NCBI GenBank assembly: GCA_022567275.1
Contig: JADFHH010000131.1
Span: 1 to 5,799, forward strand
Reading direction: 5' to 3'
DNA length: 5,799 bases
DNA from: Pseudomonadota bacterium
GTDB lineage: Bacteria > Pseudomonadota > Alphaproteobacteria > Rhizobiales > Methyloligellaceae
Positions 1 through 5,529 of this stretch are shown piece by piece. The position numbers and the translations under genes are program-made. The notes under the pieces are model-generated. The model was not told where the DNA came from, did not search any database, and saw nothing but the letters and a program-made list of their open reading frames with translations. Numbering within the stretch: the first letter of the stretch is position 1; every line of letters begins with the position of its first letter.

Positions 1-279
1 GCCCGAGTCTACGGCGATCACGTCACCGGCCCGTGCGGCGTCGATCATGGCGCCGACCGCGAAATCTTCCGAGGTATAGTCGCCATAGGCGCCGGCGCTT
101 TGCTTCACCGTGACCGCCGGTCCGGCAAAGCGGAAGCCGGGCGCGAGCGCCTTGATGTGGGCGATGACATTGTTGTGCAGCCCGGCATTGTCCAGCGCAT
201 TGGCCAGCGTGCTGGTGGCCAGAGCCGAGATGCGAGCGGTGAGTTCCTCGCCACGCCGGTCACTGTCGTTCGCAGGCAT
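1..279 (-). CDS. RraA family protein (dimethylmenaquinone methyltransferase-like / HMG aldolase-like), N-terminal part
   Basis: The minus strand is open from ATG at 279 to the window edge, giving 93 residues with no stop; the C-terminal half lies outside. Visible family features are TSTLANALDNAG (residues 22-33), the segment FAGPAVTVKQ (51-60) and AGDVIAVDSG (84-93). The last corresponds to the glycine-rich GDV.VVD.GG strand-turn of RraA-like folds. This family includes the RNase E regulator RraA and class II 4-hydroxy-4-methyl-2-oxoglutarate/oxaloacetate aldolases. Many members were once misnamed menaquinone methyltransferases. The residues that separate aldolases from other members lie beyond the edge, so substrate cannot be assigned. 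A run of five G lies 6 nt before the ATG and may serve as ribosome binding site. The gene is divergent from ubiK. Family call is fairly sure, function is not. Confidence 0.8.
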   Translation of the reverse strand, partial: MPANDSDRRGEELTARISALATSTLANALDNAGLHNNVIAHIKALAPGFRFAGPAVTVKQSAGAYGDYTSEDFAVGAMIDAARAGDVIAVDSG

Positions 280-305
280 TGGCGGCCCCCGGGTTTTCCA
301 AGGAC

Positions 306-334
306 TTGATTGCAACACCCGGCGCAGCCATAGT
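306..334 (+). promoter_or_regulatory. Candidate sigma-70 promoter for ubiK
   Basis: TTGATT (306-311) and CATAGT (329-334) are separated by 17 nt; each matches four of six consensus positions. Transcription would begin near 341, leaving a leader of about 35 nt before the ubiK ATG. It shares almost all its bases with the minus-strand candidate, so the two promoters would compete. Sequence match only. Confidence 0.35.
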
Positions 335-337
335 CAA
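309..337 (-). promoter_or_regulatory. Candidate sigma-70 promoter for the RraA-family gene
   Basis: Read on the minus strand, TTGACT (337-332) and TGCAAT (314-309) are separated by exactly 17 nt. They match TTGACA at five of six and TATAAT at four of six positions. Transcription would begin near 302, about 23 nt before the ATG at 279. It overlaps the plus-strand candidate. Sequence match only. Confidence 0.4.
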
Positions 338-375
338 ACGGGCGCATGCGATATTCAGGAGATCGCCCTTAGCCG

Positions 376-654
376 ATGACCCAGACCACGAACCGGTTTT
401 TCGATGAGCTTGCCAAAATTATGACCGGCGCCACGGGGGCTGCCCAGGGGCTGCGCGGGGAGATGGAAAATCTGATCCGCAGCCAGGCGGAACATGTGCT
501 GCGCGATCTCGATGTGGTGCAGCGTGAAGAGTTCGAGGCCATGAAGGCCATGGCGCGAAAAGCGCGCGCGGAGAATGTTAAGCTGGAAAAGCGCATCGCC
601 GAACTTGAAGAGGCCCTCACCAGCTTCGGCAAAGGCCCCTCGAAAACACCCTGA
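376..654 (+). CDS. ubiK: Accessory factor UbiK family protein (BMFP / YqiC-like)
   Basis: The 92-residue protein is small, charged and predicted almost wholly helical, the usual size for the BMFP/UbiK family. Residues 4-42 can form an amphipathic helix. The family hallmark VVQREEFEAMKAMARKARAEN starts at residue 47, and residues 52-83 form a short leucine/charged coiled coil of the trimerising type. The tail GKGPSKTP is disordered. In enterobacteria UbiK binds UbiJ and assists the ubiquinone-biosynthesis complex, and the purified protein can interact with membranes or lipids; the same role is inferred here. The ATG at 376 is forced because an in-frame TAG lies at 370-372. The only good Shine-Dalgarno match, AGGAG at 357-361, is 14 nt away, which is unusually far. 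It is followed after 273 bp by YbjN and proC, an order seen in other alphaproteobacteria. Confidence 0.88.
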   Translation: MTQTTNRFFDELAKIMTGATGAAQGLRGEMENLIRSQAEHVLRDLDVVQREEFEAMKAMARKARAENVKLEKRIAELEEALTSFGKGPSKTP

Positions 655-673
655 TACCAGGGTCCTGATACCA
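650..673 (+). repeat. Short direct repeat at the end of ubiK
   Basis: The 10-mer CCTGATACCA occurs at 650-659 and again at 664-673, a spacing of 14 nt. The first copy contains the ubiK stop codon TGA (652-654). It may be a small duplication by slippage; no function is evident. Confidence 0.6.
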
Positions 674-815
674 AGCCCCCAACCCTGAAACCGCTGTTTC
701 CAGCCATTCTTTCCCTGACACACAACAAAACGGCATAATTTGCCCGAGAAAATTGGCGTGGACAAGTTTGCCTGACTTCTTGCACCTCATTCACCTTGCG
801 GTTATGTCGCAGTGG

Positions 816-842
816 TTGTGGTTTTTGATTCATGAACCACAA
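816..842. repeat. Perfect 8-bp inverted repeat upstream of the YbjN gene
   Basis: TTGTGGTT (816-823) and AACCACAA (835-842) are exact inverted complements with an 11-nt spacer. The half-site centres lie 19 nt apart, close to two helical turns, which would suit a dimeric DNA-binding protein. As RNA it could form a weak hairpin, but the following AATATTTAG is not a T-run. Operator is a little likelier than terminator; neither is shown. Confidence 0.5.
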
Positions 843-848
843 TATTTA

Positions 849-905
849 GTGGGACTCTTGGGTCGTAGCGTTGCATATCTGCTCGCTTGATGTCCCCAGT
901 CCCAC
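849..905 (+). repeat. Inverted repeat / possible structured leader before the YbjN gene
   Basis: GTGGGACT (849-856) is the exact inverted complement of AGTCCCAC (898-905). Inside, GGG (860-862) can pair with CCC (895-897) and AGCG (867-870) with CGCT (884-887), giving a nested stem-loop with bulges. It ends 11 nt before the Shine-Dalgarno AAGGG (917-921) of the YbjN gene. If transcription starts upstream, this would be a 57-nt leader structure. No known riboswitch class is recognised. Confidence 0.45.
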
Positions 906-916
906 CGGGCCAGAAC

Positions 917-921
917 AAGGG
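917..921 (+). promoter_or_regulatory. Ribosome binding site deciding the YbjN-family start
   Basis: AAGGG sits 6 nt before ATG at 928. This favours 928 over the in-frame TTG at 871, which lies in the loop of the preceding inverted repeat, and over the ATG at 937. Confidence 0.6.
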
Positions 922-927
922 CACGCC

Positions 928-1425
928 ATGGCGTCGATGGAGATAATTCATGAACGCGCGCGCCATCCGGTCGATCTGGTGGAGACTATCGCGAACAGCC
1001 ATGACTGGGAATTCGAGCGCAGCACGCAAGATGAATTGTCCCTGTGCGTGACCGGCACATGGAGCGACTATAATATATCGCTCAACTGGCGCGATGATCT
1101 CGAATCGCTTCATCTGGCCTGCGCGGCCGATCTCAAGGTTTCCGATAGCCGTCTGGCCGAGGTTTACCGGCTGATGGCCATTATCAATGAGCAGCTCTGG
1201 ATCGGTCATTTCGATTTGTGGCGCAGCGAGAACCTGCTGCTGTTCCGGCACGGACTGATGCTCAATGACGCGGACATGACGGTCGGGCAATGCGAAGCGC
1301 TGTTGCAAGCCGCGCTTGAAACCTGCGAGCGCTACTTCCAGGCGTTCCAGTTCGTAATATGGGCCGGCAAATCGGCGGAGGATGCTCTGGCGGCCATTAT
1401 GTTCGCAACCGAAGGACAGGCATGA
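928..1425 (+). CDS. YbjN domain-containing protein
   Basis: The 165-residue product matches alphaproteobacterial YbjN-family proteins in length and along its whole span. Recognisable blocks are HPVDLVETIANSHDWEFER (13-31), the strand SDYNISLNWRDDLESLHLACAADLKV (46-71), AEVYRLMAIINEQLWIGHFDLW (77-98), LLLFRHGL (103-110) and the C-terminal QAFQFVIWAGKSAEDALAAIM (138-158). The fold resembles type III secretion chaperones (CesT/YbjN superfamily), which suggests a protein-binding role, but the biochemical function is unknown. No signal peptide or membrane helix is visible, so it is probably cytosolic. The start at 928 is supported by AAGGG with 6-nt spacing. Its stop overlaps the proC start in ATGA (1422-1425), so it is very likely cotranscribed and translationally coupled with proC. 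A regulatory or protective partnership with ProC is only a guess from gene order. Confidence 0.88.
   Translation: MASMEIIHERARHPVDLVETIANSHDWEFERSTQDELSLCVTGTWSDYNISLNWRDDLESLHLACAADLKVSDSRLAEVYRLMAIINEQLWIGHFDLWRSENLLLFRHGLMLNDADMTVGQCEALLQAALETCERYFQAFQFVIWAGKSAEDALAAIMFATEGQA
1412..1416 (+). promoter_or_regulatory. Ribosome binding site deciding the proC start
   Basis: AAGGA lies 5 nt before ATG 1422, inside the last codons of the YbjN gene. It supports 1422 over the in-frame ATG at 1359, which would add 21 residues not typical of ProC. Confidence 0.65.
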
Positions 1426-2246
1426 CACTCGAAATTGGCGGCACGCTGATTCTCATAGGCGCCGGCAAGATGGGCGGTGCGCTTCTCGGCGGATGGCTTG
1501 AGCGGGGCCTGGAGCCGCAAAGTATTTTTGTTCAGGATCCTGAACCTTCCGCGGACATCGCCGCGCTGGCGCAGCGCGAACAGTTTCACCTCGGTGCGGA
1601 TGCCAGCGCCTTGCCGCGCGACGCCGCCGTCATGGTGCTCGCGGTCAAGCCGCAAATCATGGACCAGGTCCTGCCCCCCCTGAAACCTCATATTGGCGAG
1701 AACACGGTCGTGCTGTCGATCGCCGCCGGGTATAGGATAGCCGGCATCGCCCATCATCTGGGATCGAATTGCGCGATCGTGCGCGCCATGCCCAACACCC
1801 CGGCGGCCATTGGCCGGGGTGTCACGGTGGCCTGCGCCAACGCGCATGCGACGCCGGACCACAAAGGGCATTGCGATGCGCTGCTGCGGGCCGTGGGCTC
1901 CGTGGCGTGGAGCGAGCAAGAGTCCACGCTCGACCCCGTCACGGCGGTATCGGGCAGCGGGCCGGCTTATGTGTTTTTGCTGGCCGAATGTCTTGCCGAG
2001 GCGGGTGTCGAGGCGGGGCTGGACGAAGAGCTGGCGCGAAAACTTGCCCGCGAGACGGTGGCGGGCGCGGGGGAATTGCTCATCCGGTCGGATACACCGG
2101 CTGAAGAATTGCGCAAAAACGTCACTTCGCCCGGCGGCACCACGGCGGCGGCGCTCGAGATTTTGATGGGGGAAGACGGGCTACAGCAATTGCTGACCCG
2201 CGCGGTCAGGGCCGCGACGAAACGCTCACGGGAACTTTCTTCTTAA
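1422..2246 (+). CDS. proC: Pyrroline-5-carboxylate reductase
   Basis: ProC reduces 1-pyrroline-5-carboxylate to L-proline with NAD(P)H, the last step of proline synthesis, in the cytosol as an oligomer. The 274-residue length is normal. The N-terminal Rossmann domain starts with ILIGAGKMGGALLGGW (10-25), followed by VLAVKPQ (72-78) and RAMPNTPAAIGRGVT (121-135). The C-terminal dimerisation and substrate domain has VSGSGPAYVFLLAECLAEAG (176-195) and the P5C reductase signature LRKNVTSPGGTTAAALE (230-246). All expected motifs are present, so it should be active. The start at 1422 gives an N-terminus typical of the family and an ATGA overlap with the YbjN gene, plus AAGGA at 1412-1416. The next gene follows after 67 bp. 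A run of seven C at 1674-1680 encodes Pro-Pro and does not break the frame. Confidence 0.97.
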   Translation: MTLEIGGTLILIGAGKMGGALLGGWLERGLEPQSIFVQDPEPSADIAALAQREQFHLGADASALPRDAAVMVLAVKPQIMDQVLPPLKPHIGENTVVLSIAAGYRIAGIAHHLGSNCAIVRAMPNTPAAIGRGVTVACANAHATPDHKGHCDALLRAVGSVAWSEQESTLDPVTAVSGSGPAYVFLLAECLAEAGVEAGLDEELARKLARETVAGAGELLIRSDTPAEELRKNVTSPGGTTAAALEILMGEDGLQQLLTRAVRAATKRSRELSS

Positions 2247-2267
2247 AGTGCGTCCTTTTCTCAAATG

Positions 2268-2304
2268 CCAGCACATTGCAAGGTAGATGCATACACAAGG
2301 CTGG
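2268..2304 (+). repeat. Nested inverted repeats in the proC-csaA gap, reaching into the csaA ribosome binding site
   Basis: CCAGC (2268-2272) is complementary to GCTGG (2300-2304), and inside them TGCA (2277-2280) can pair with TGCA (2288-2291). The right outer arm covers the GG of the csaA Shine-Dalgarno GGAG (2303-2306). The stems are short, so a regulatory hairpin is speculative. The rest of the 67-bp gap shows no terminator or clear promoter. Confidence 0.3.
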
Positions 2305-2306
2305 AG
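2303..2306 (+). promoter_or_regulatory. Ribosome binding site deciding the csaA start
   Basis: GGAG lies 7 nt before ATG 2314. The in-frame ATG at 2287 has no such site and would add nine residues outside the family's usual start. Confidence 0.65.
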
Positions 2307-2313
2307 AACAAAA

Positions 2314-2670
2314 ATGTCCGACACATCCCCCTCGGCGGAAATAACCTTCGATGATTTTCTCAAACTCGACATCCGCGTGGGAACGGTGACGCGCGTGGAA
2401 CCGTTCGCCGAAGCGCGCAAGCCGTCACTCAAACTGTGGATCGATTTCGGCGCCGAAATTGGCGAGAAGAAAAGCGTTGCCCAGATAACGGCGCATTACA
2501 CCGCCGGTGAGCTGACCGGACGCCAGGTCGCGGCGGTGGTCAATTTTCCACCGCGCCAGATCGGACCCGTAATGTCGGAAGTGCTCACCCTTGGTTTTCC
2601 CGATGAACATGGCGAGGTGGTGCTGCTTGCCCCCGATCTGAAAATCCCCAATGGCGGGCGGTTGTTCTGA
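2314..2670 (+). CDS. csaA: CsaA-type tRNA-binding protein (OB fold)
   Basis: The 118-residue protein is a stand-alone tRNA_bind OB-fold domain of normal CsaA length. Typical blocks are FLKLDIRVGTVTRVEPFAEARKPS (15-38), LKLWIDFG (39-46), SVAQITAHY (54-62), VVNFPPRQIGPVMSEVLTLGF (75-95) and the ending EVVLLAPDLKIPNGGRLF (101-118). CsaA was described as a homodimeric protein with export-related chaperone activity in Bacillus; its fold matches the tRNA-binding domains of Trbp111 and the C-terminus of methionyl-tRNA synthetase. The actual role here could be tRNA or protein binding. The start at 2314 follows GGAG at 2303-2306. The stop overlaps the next gene in TGATG (2668-2672), so the SDR is probably coupled to it. 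Family call is very sure. Confidence 0.93.
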   Translation: MSDTSPSAEITFDDFLKLDIRVGTVTRVEPFAEARKPSLKLWIDFGAEIGEKKSVAQITAHYTAGELTGRQVAAVVNFPPRQIGPVMSEVLTLGFPDEHGEVVLLAPDLKIPNGGRLF

Positions 2671-3431
2671 TGCCAATGGCACAAGGAAAAATTGCCCTCG
2701 TGACGGGCGCGGGCAGCGGCATCGGACGCGTGACCGCGCTTGAATTGCACAAGCACGGCTATTCGGTCACGCTGACCGGCCGCCGGCTGGAGGCGCTGGA
2801 GGAAACCGCCGCTATGGCGGCGGCACAGGGCGGAAAAATGCTCGCCATTTCCATGGATGTCGCCGATCCCGAATCCGTGCGGTGCGCCTTCGCACAGGCG
2901 GTGGATGAATTCGGCCGCCTCGACTTGCTGTTCAACAATGCCGGAACCAGCGCCCCCGGCGTGCCCATGGAGGAGCTGAGCCCGGAGCAGTGGCGCGATG
3001 TGGTGAATGTCAATCTGAACGGGTCATTCTTCTGCGCCCAGCAAGCGATTGCGATCATGAAAGCGCAACGCCCGAAGGGCGGGCGGATCATCAATAACGG
3101 GTCGGTTTCGGCACACGCGCCGCGCCCCTTTTCAGCCCCCTATACCGCCACCAAACACGCCATCACCGGCCTCACCAAATCGATTTCGCTGGATGGCCGC
3201 GCCGACAATATCGCCTGTGGCCAGATCGATATCGGCAACGCATTGACCGGCCGTACGCAGCGCATGCAAAAAGGCGTGCCCCAGGCCGATGGCGGGGTGA
3301 AGCCAGAGCCGCTGATGACGGCGCAGCAGGTGGCGGACGCGGTGCTGTATATGGATAGCCTGCCGCTGGAGACGAATGTGCAGTTCATGACCATCATGGC
3401 CACGGCCATGCCATTTGTCGGGCGAGGTTAA
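2670..3431 (+). CDS. Short-chain dehydrogenase/reductase (SDR), classical type
   Basis: The 253-residue length is standard for a classical SDR, a cytosolic NAD(P)-dependent oxidoreductase. The cofactor motif TGAGSGIG is at residues 12-19, D63 with V64 marks the adenine-ring pocket, and NNAG is at 89-92. The catalytic tetrad is complete: N115, S145, Y158 and K162 (YTATK). Arg38-Arg39 after the second strand suggests NADPH preference. Residues 184-190, with the block CGQIDIGNA, and the ending NVQFMTIMATAMPFVGRG resemble a widespread uncharacterised bacterial SDR subgroup. The substrate cannot be read from the sequence. The start overlaps the csaA stop (TGATG); a second ATG at 2676 is possible and would remove two residues. 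The stop overlaps that of the convergent kinase gene. Confidence 0.92.
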   Translation: MPMAQGKIALVTGAGSGIGRVTALELHKHGYSVTLTGRRLEALEETAAMAAAQGGKMLAISMDVADPESVRCAFAQAVDEFGRLDLLFNNAGTSAPGVPMEELSPEQWRDVVNVNLNGSFFCAQQAIAIMKAQRPKGGRIINNGSVSAHAPRPFSAPYTATKHAITGLTKSISLDGRADNIACGQIDIGNALTGRTQRMQKGVPQADGGVKPEPLMTAQQVADAVLYMDSLPLETNVQFMTIMATAMPFVGRG

Positions 3432-4813
3432 ACCGGTACGCGGATAACCGCCTGCAGGCCGCCCATCTTGCTCTCTTTTAGGGTGATATCGCCGCCGTGG
3501 CTGCGCACGATATCGCGGGCGATGGAAAGCCCGAGGCCCGTACTGGCGCCGCTATGCTGTTTACGCGCGACGTCGAGACGGTAGAAGGGGCGGAACACTT
3601 TTTCGCGCTGGTTTTTCGGGATGCCGGGACCATCGTCGTCGATGCGCAGGGTGAGCCAGTTGTTGTTTTTGGCGACCTGGATGGTGACATTTTTCGAGAA
3701 TCGCGCCGCATTGGAAACCACATTGGTCACGGCGCGTTTGAAGGCATGCCGGCGCAGCGGCACATCGATTGCGCCGCTTGGCAGCTCGAGCGTGATAGCG
3801 GTTTTGTCCTGCTCGCTCTGTTTGCGGATTTCCTGAACCAGGCGGCGGATATTGACCTGCGAGCTTTTCTCGCTCGAATCGCCCCTGGCGAACGCCATAT
3901 AGTCTTCAAGCATGGCCTGCATCTCATCGACATCCGCCTGCATTTCCTGCGCTTCATCGGTTTCGCCGAAAATGGCCAGCTGCAGTTTGAACCGGGTCAG
4001 GATGGTGCGCAAATCATGGCTCACGCCGGCAAGCATGGTGGTACGCTGTTCCATCTGGCGCTCGATCCGGTTGCGCATTTCCATGAAGGAGAGCGCCGCC
4101 TGACGCACTTCGCGCGCACCGCGCGGCCGGAAATCATCAGGCGCCTGACGGCCCTTGCCGAAGCGTTCGGCGGCCTGGGCGAGCTGCAGAATAGGTTTGA
4201 TCTGATTGCGCATGAACAAGATCGCCACGGCAAGCAGCACTAGCGAGGTCCCAATCATCCACAACAGGAAGATGTGCGAATTGGAGGCATAGGTCTGGCT
4301 GCGGCGGGCCAGCACGCGAAAGACCGCATTGTCGAGCTTGATACGTATTTCCACCAGACGCGAACGCCCGATGGTGTCGATCCAGAAGGGTTTGCCGATC
4401 TGTTTCCTTATTTCATTGCTCAATGTGCGGTCCAGCAGACCGAAGAACGGTTTGGGGCGTACCGGCGGCAGGTTCTGCTCGGGAAGAATCTGAACCGTGA
4501 GGTTCAAATCGTCCCTGGCCATCTTGATGAGCTTTTCGTATTTGTCGTCATGGGAATAGGTTTTATAAATCGACAGCAGGACCGAGATGTCCCGCGTCGT
4601 GGCCTCGGACAGGCGCCGGGTGACGGTCTCATAGTGACGTTCCATGAAGACATAGGCGACCACGGCCTGCAACAGCACCATCGGGGCGATAATGATGATG
4701 AGCGTGCGGCCATAGAGACTCTTCGGCAGCACGCTCGACAGCAAAGCTGCGATACCGCCGGTCAGGCGCGTCAATCTGGAACGGCGCAAACGCCAATTTA
4801 ACAGTGCAACCAT
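3428..4813 (-). CDS. EnvZ-like membrane sensor histidine kinase
   Basis: This 461-residue kinase would autophosphorylate and then phosphorylate or dephosphorylate the regulator encoded just upstream. A basic N-terminal tail is followed by a membrane helix at about 37-57, a periplasmic domain at about 58-180, a second helix at about 181-201 and a HAMP linker to about 255. The H-box VSHDLRTILTRFKL has the phospho-accepting His266 and Thr270, matching EnvZ His243 and Thr247. Residue 271 is Ile where the family normally has Pro. The ATPase domain has the N-box with Asn364/Asn368, DDDGPGIP (392-399), FRPFYRLD (408-414 plus flank) and STGLGLSIA (424-432). All catalytic boxes are present. The ATG at 4813 shares one base with the regulator's stop (TAATG), so translation is likely by reinitiation. 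The signal sensed is unknown. Similarity to alphaproteobacterial EnvZ is strong in the first membrane helix. Confidence 0.92.
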   Translation of the reverse strand: MVALLNWRLRRSRLTRLTGGIAALLSSVLPKSLYGRTLIIIIAPMVLLQAVVAYVFMERHYETVTRRLSEATTRDISVLLSIYKTYSHDDKYEKLIKMARDDLNLTVQILPEQNLPPVRPKPFFGLLDRTLSNEIRKQIGKPFWIDTIGRSRLVEIRIKLDNAVFRVLARRSQTYASNSHIFLLWMIGTSLVLLAVAILFMRNQIKPILQLAQAAERFGKGRQAPDDFRPRGAREVRQAALSFMEMRNRIERQMEQRTTMLAGVSHDLRTILTRFKLQLAIFGETDEAQEMQADVDEMQAMLEDYMAFARGDSSEKSSQVNIRRLVQEIRKQSEQDKTAITLELPSGAIDVPLRRHAFKRAVTNVVSNAARFSKNVTIQVAKNNNWLTLRIDDDGPGIPKNQREKVFRPFYRLDVARKQHSGASTGLGLSIARDIVRSHGGDITLKESKMGGLQAVIRVPV

Positions 4814-5529
4814 TATTCCGCGTACAAGATGTAGCCTTTGCCCCGGACGGTTTGAAGATAGACCGGATTGCCCGGATCCGCTTCCAGTTTCTGTCTCAGG
4901 CGGTTAATTTGTACATCGACGGCGCGTTCCGAGCCATCGGTCCCCTGGCGCGCCAGATCCAAACGGGAAATGGGAATGCCGGGCTGGTCGGCGAACTGGC
5001 GCAGGAGATCGCGCTCGCGTTCGGTCAGCCGGACCGTTTGGTCTTGACGCTTGAGTTCGCCGCGTTTGATATGGAATGTGAATTCACCCATCGCGATGGT
5101 GTCCCGGGCGCCAGGCGCGCGTTTACGCCGGCTCAGAATATTGCGCAGCCTGAGCAGTAATTCGCGCGGCTCGAACGGTTTTGCCAGATAGTCGTCCGCG
5201 CCGGTTTCCAGCCCCTCGATACGTTGATCCGGCTCAGTGCGTGCGGACAGCATGAGGATGGGCACATCGAGCTCCGCCCGCAGGGCCTGGGCCAGTTCAA
5301 TGCCGCTCTCGCCGGGCATCATGATATCGAGAACGATAAGGTCGAAGGCCAGACCGCGCATCGTGGCGCGGGCAGAGGCGGCATTGTCCGCGGTGGTGAT
5401 GCGGTACCCGTTCTCCTGAAGATACCGCGCCAGAAGATCGCGGATTCGCTGGTCATCATCGACAACAAGAATATGCGGCGCATTGTCCGTTACCGCACCC
5501 TCGCCAGTTGCATGCGCGCGCGCGGTCAC
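4813..5529 (-). CDS. OmpR-family (PetR-like) response regulator
   Basis: The 238-residue protein is a DNA-binding transcription regulator controlled by phosphorylation, presumably by the kinase downstream. The receiver domain (about 18-135) has the acidic pocket Asp24-Asp26, phospho-acceptor Asp68 in VLDIMMPG, Ser95 as switch residue and Lys117 in YLAKPF. The C-terminal winged-helix domain (about 143-238) has LTERERDLL (168-176), the recognition-helix region RAVDVQINRLRQKLE (202-216) and the wing VRGKGYILY (228-236). Everything needed for activity is present. The start is GTG at 5529, overlapping the MarR stop in GTGA, with GGAGAG at 5540-5535 five nt before it. The first 17 residues before the receiver are a loose extension. 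The MarR-regulator order resembles Rhodobacter petP-petR, required there for respiratory and photosynthetic growth; orthology is inferred from layout and sequence flavour, not proven. Confidence 0.94.
   Translation of the reverse strand: MTARAHATGEGAVTDNAPHILVVDDDQRIRDLLARYLQENGYRITTADNAASARATMRGLAFDLIVLDIMMPGESGIELAQALRAELDVPILMLSARTEPDQRIEGLETGADDYLAKPFEPRELLLRLRNILSRRKRAPGARDTIAMGEFTFHIKRGELKRQDQTVRLTERERDLLRQFADQPGIPISRLDLARQGTDGSERAVDVQINRLRQKLEADPGNPVYLQTVRGKGYILYAE

Larger units (their letters stand above)
655..927. other. Intergenic region between ubiK and the YbjN gene
   Basis: This 273-bp stretch holds no convincing coding sequence on either strand. It is more A/T- and pyrimidine-rich than the flanking genes. 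It contains two inverted repeats (816-842 and 849-905), listed separately, and probably the promoter of the YbjN-proC pair, although I could not find a -35/-10 pair with good spacing. A CATAAT hexamer at 734-739 is a possible -10, but its upstream partner at 711-716 is poor. No hairpin followed by a T-run is present, so I call no intrinsic terminator after ubiK. Confidence 0.6.

Noticed and set aside
760..790. A sigma-54 promoter in the ubiK-YbjN gap (TTGCA near 780)
   Set aside because: The GG and GC elements do not have the required 10-nt spacing.
871..927. A longer YbjN protein starting at TTG 871
   Set aside because: There is no ribosome binding site before 871, the extra residues are not family-like, and ATG 928 has AAGGG at the right distance.
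802..1428. A 208-codon open frame on the minus strand opposite the YbjN gene
   Set aside because: It mirrors a gene with clear family similarity and ribosome binding site; its protein has no recognisable motif.
1674..1680. A run of seven C inside proC as a possible frameshift
   Set aside because: The frame stays open and family motifs continue on both sides.
3497..4243. A 248-codon open frame on the plus strand opposite the sensor kinase gene, and another at 4274-4801
   Set aside because: They lie antisense to a kinase with every expected motif, encode no recognisable domain, and are expected by-products of high-G+C codon use.
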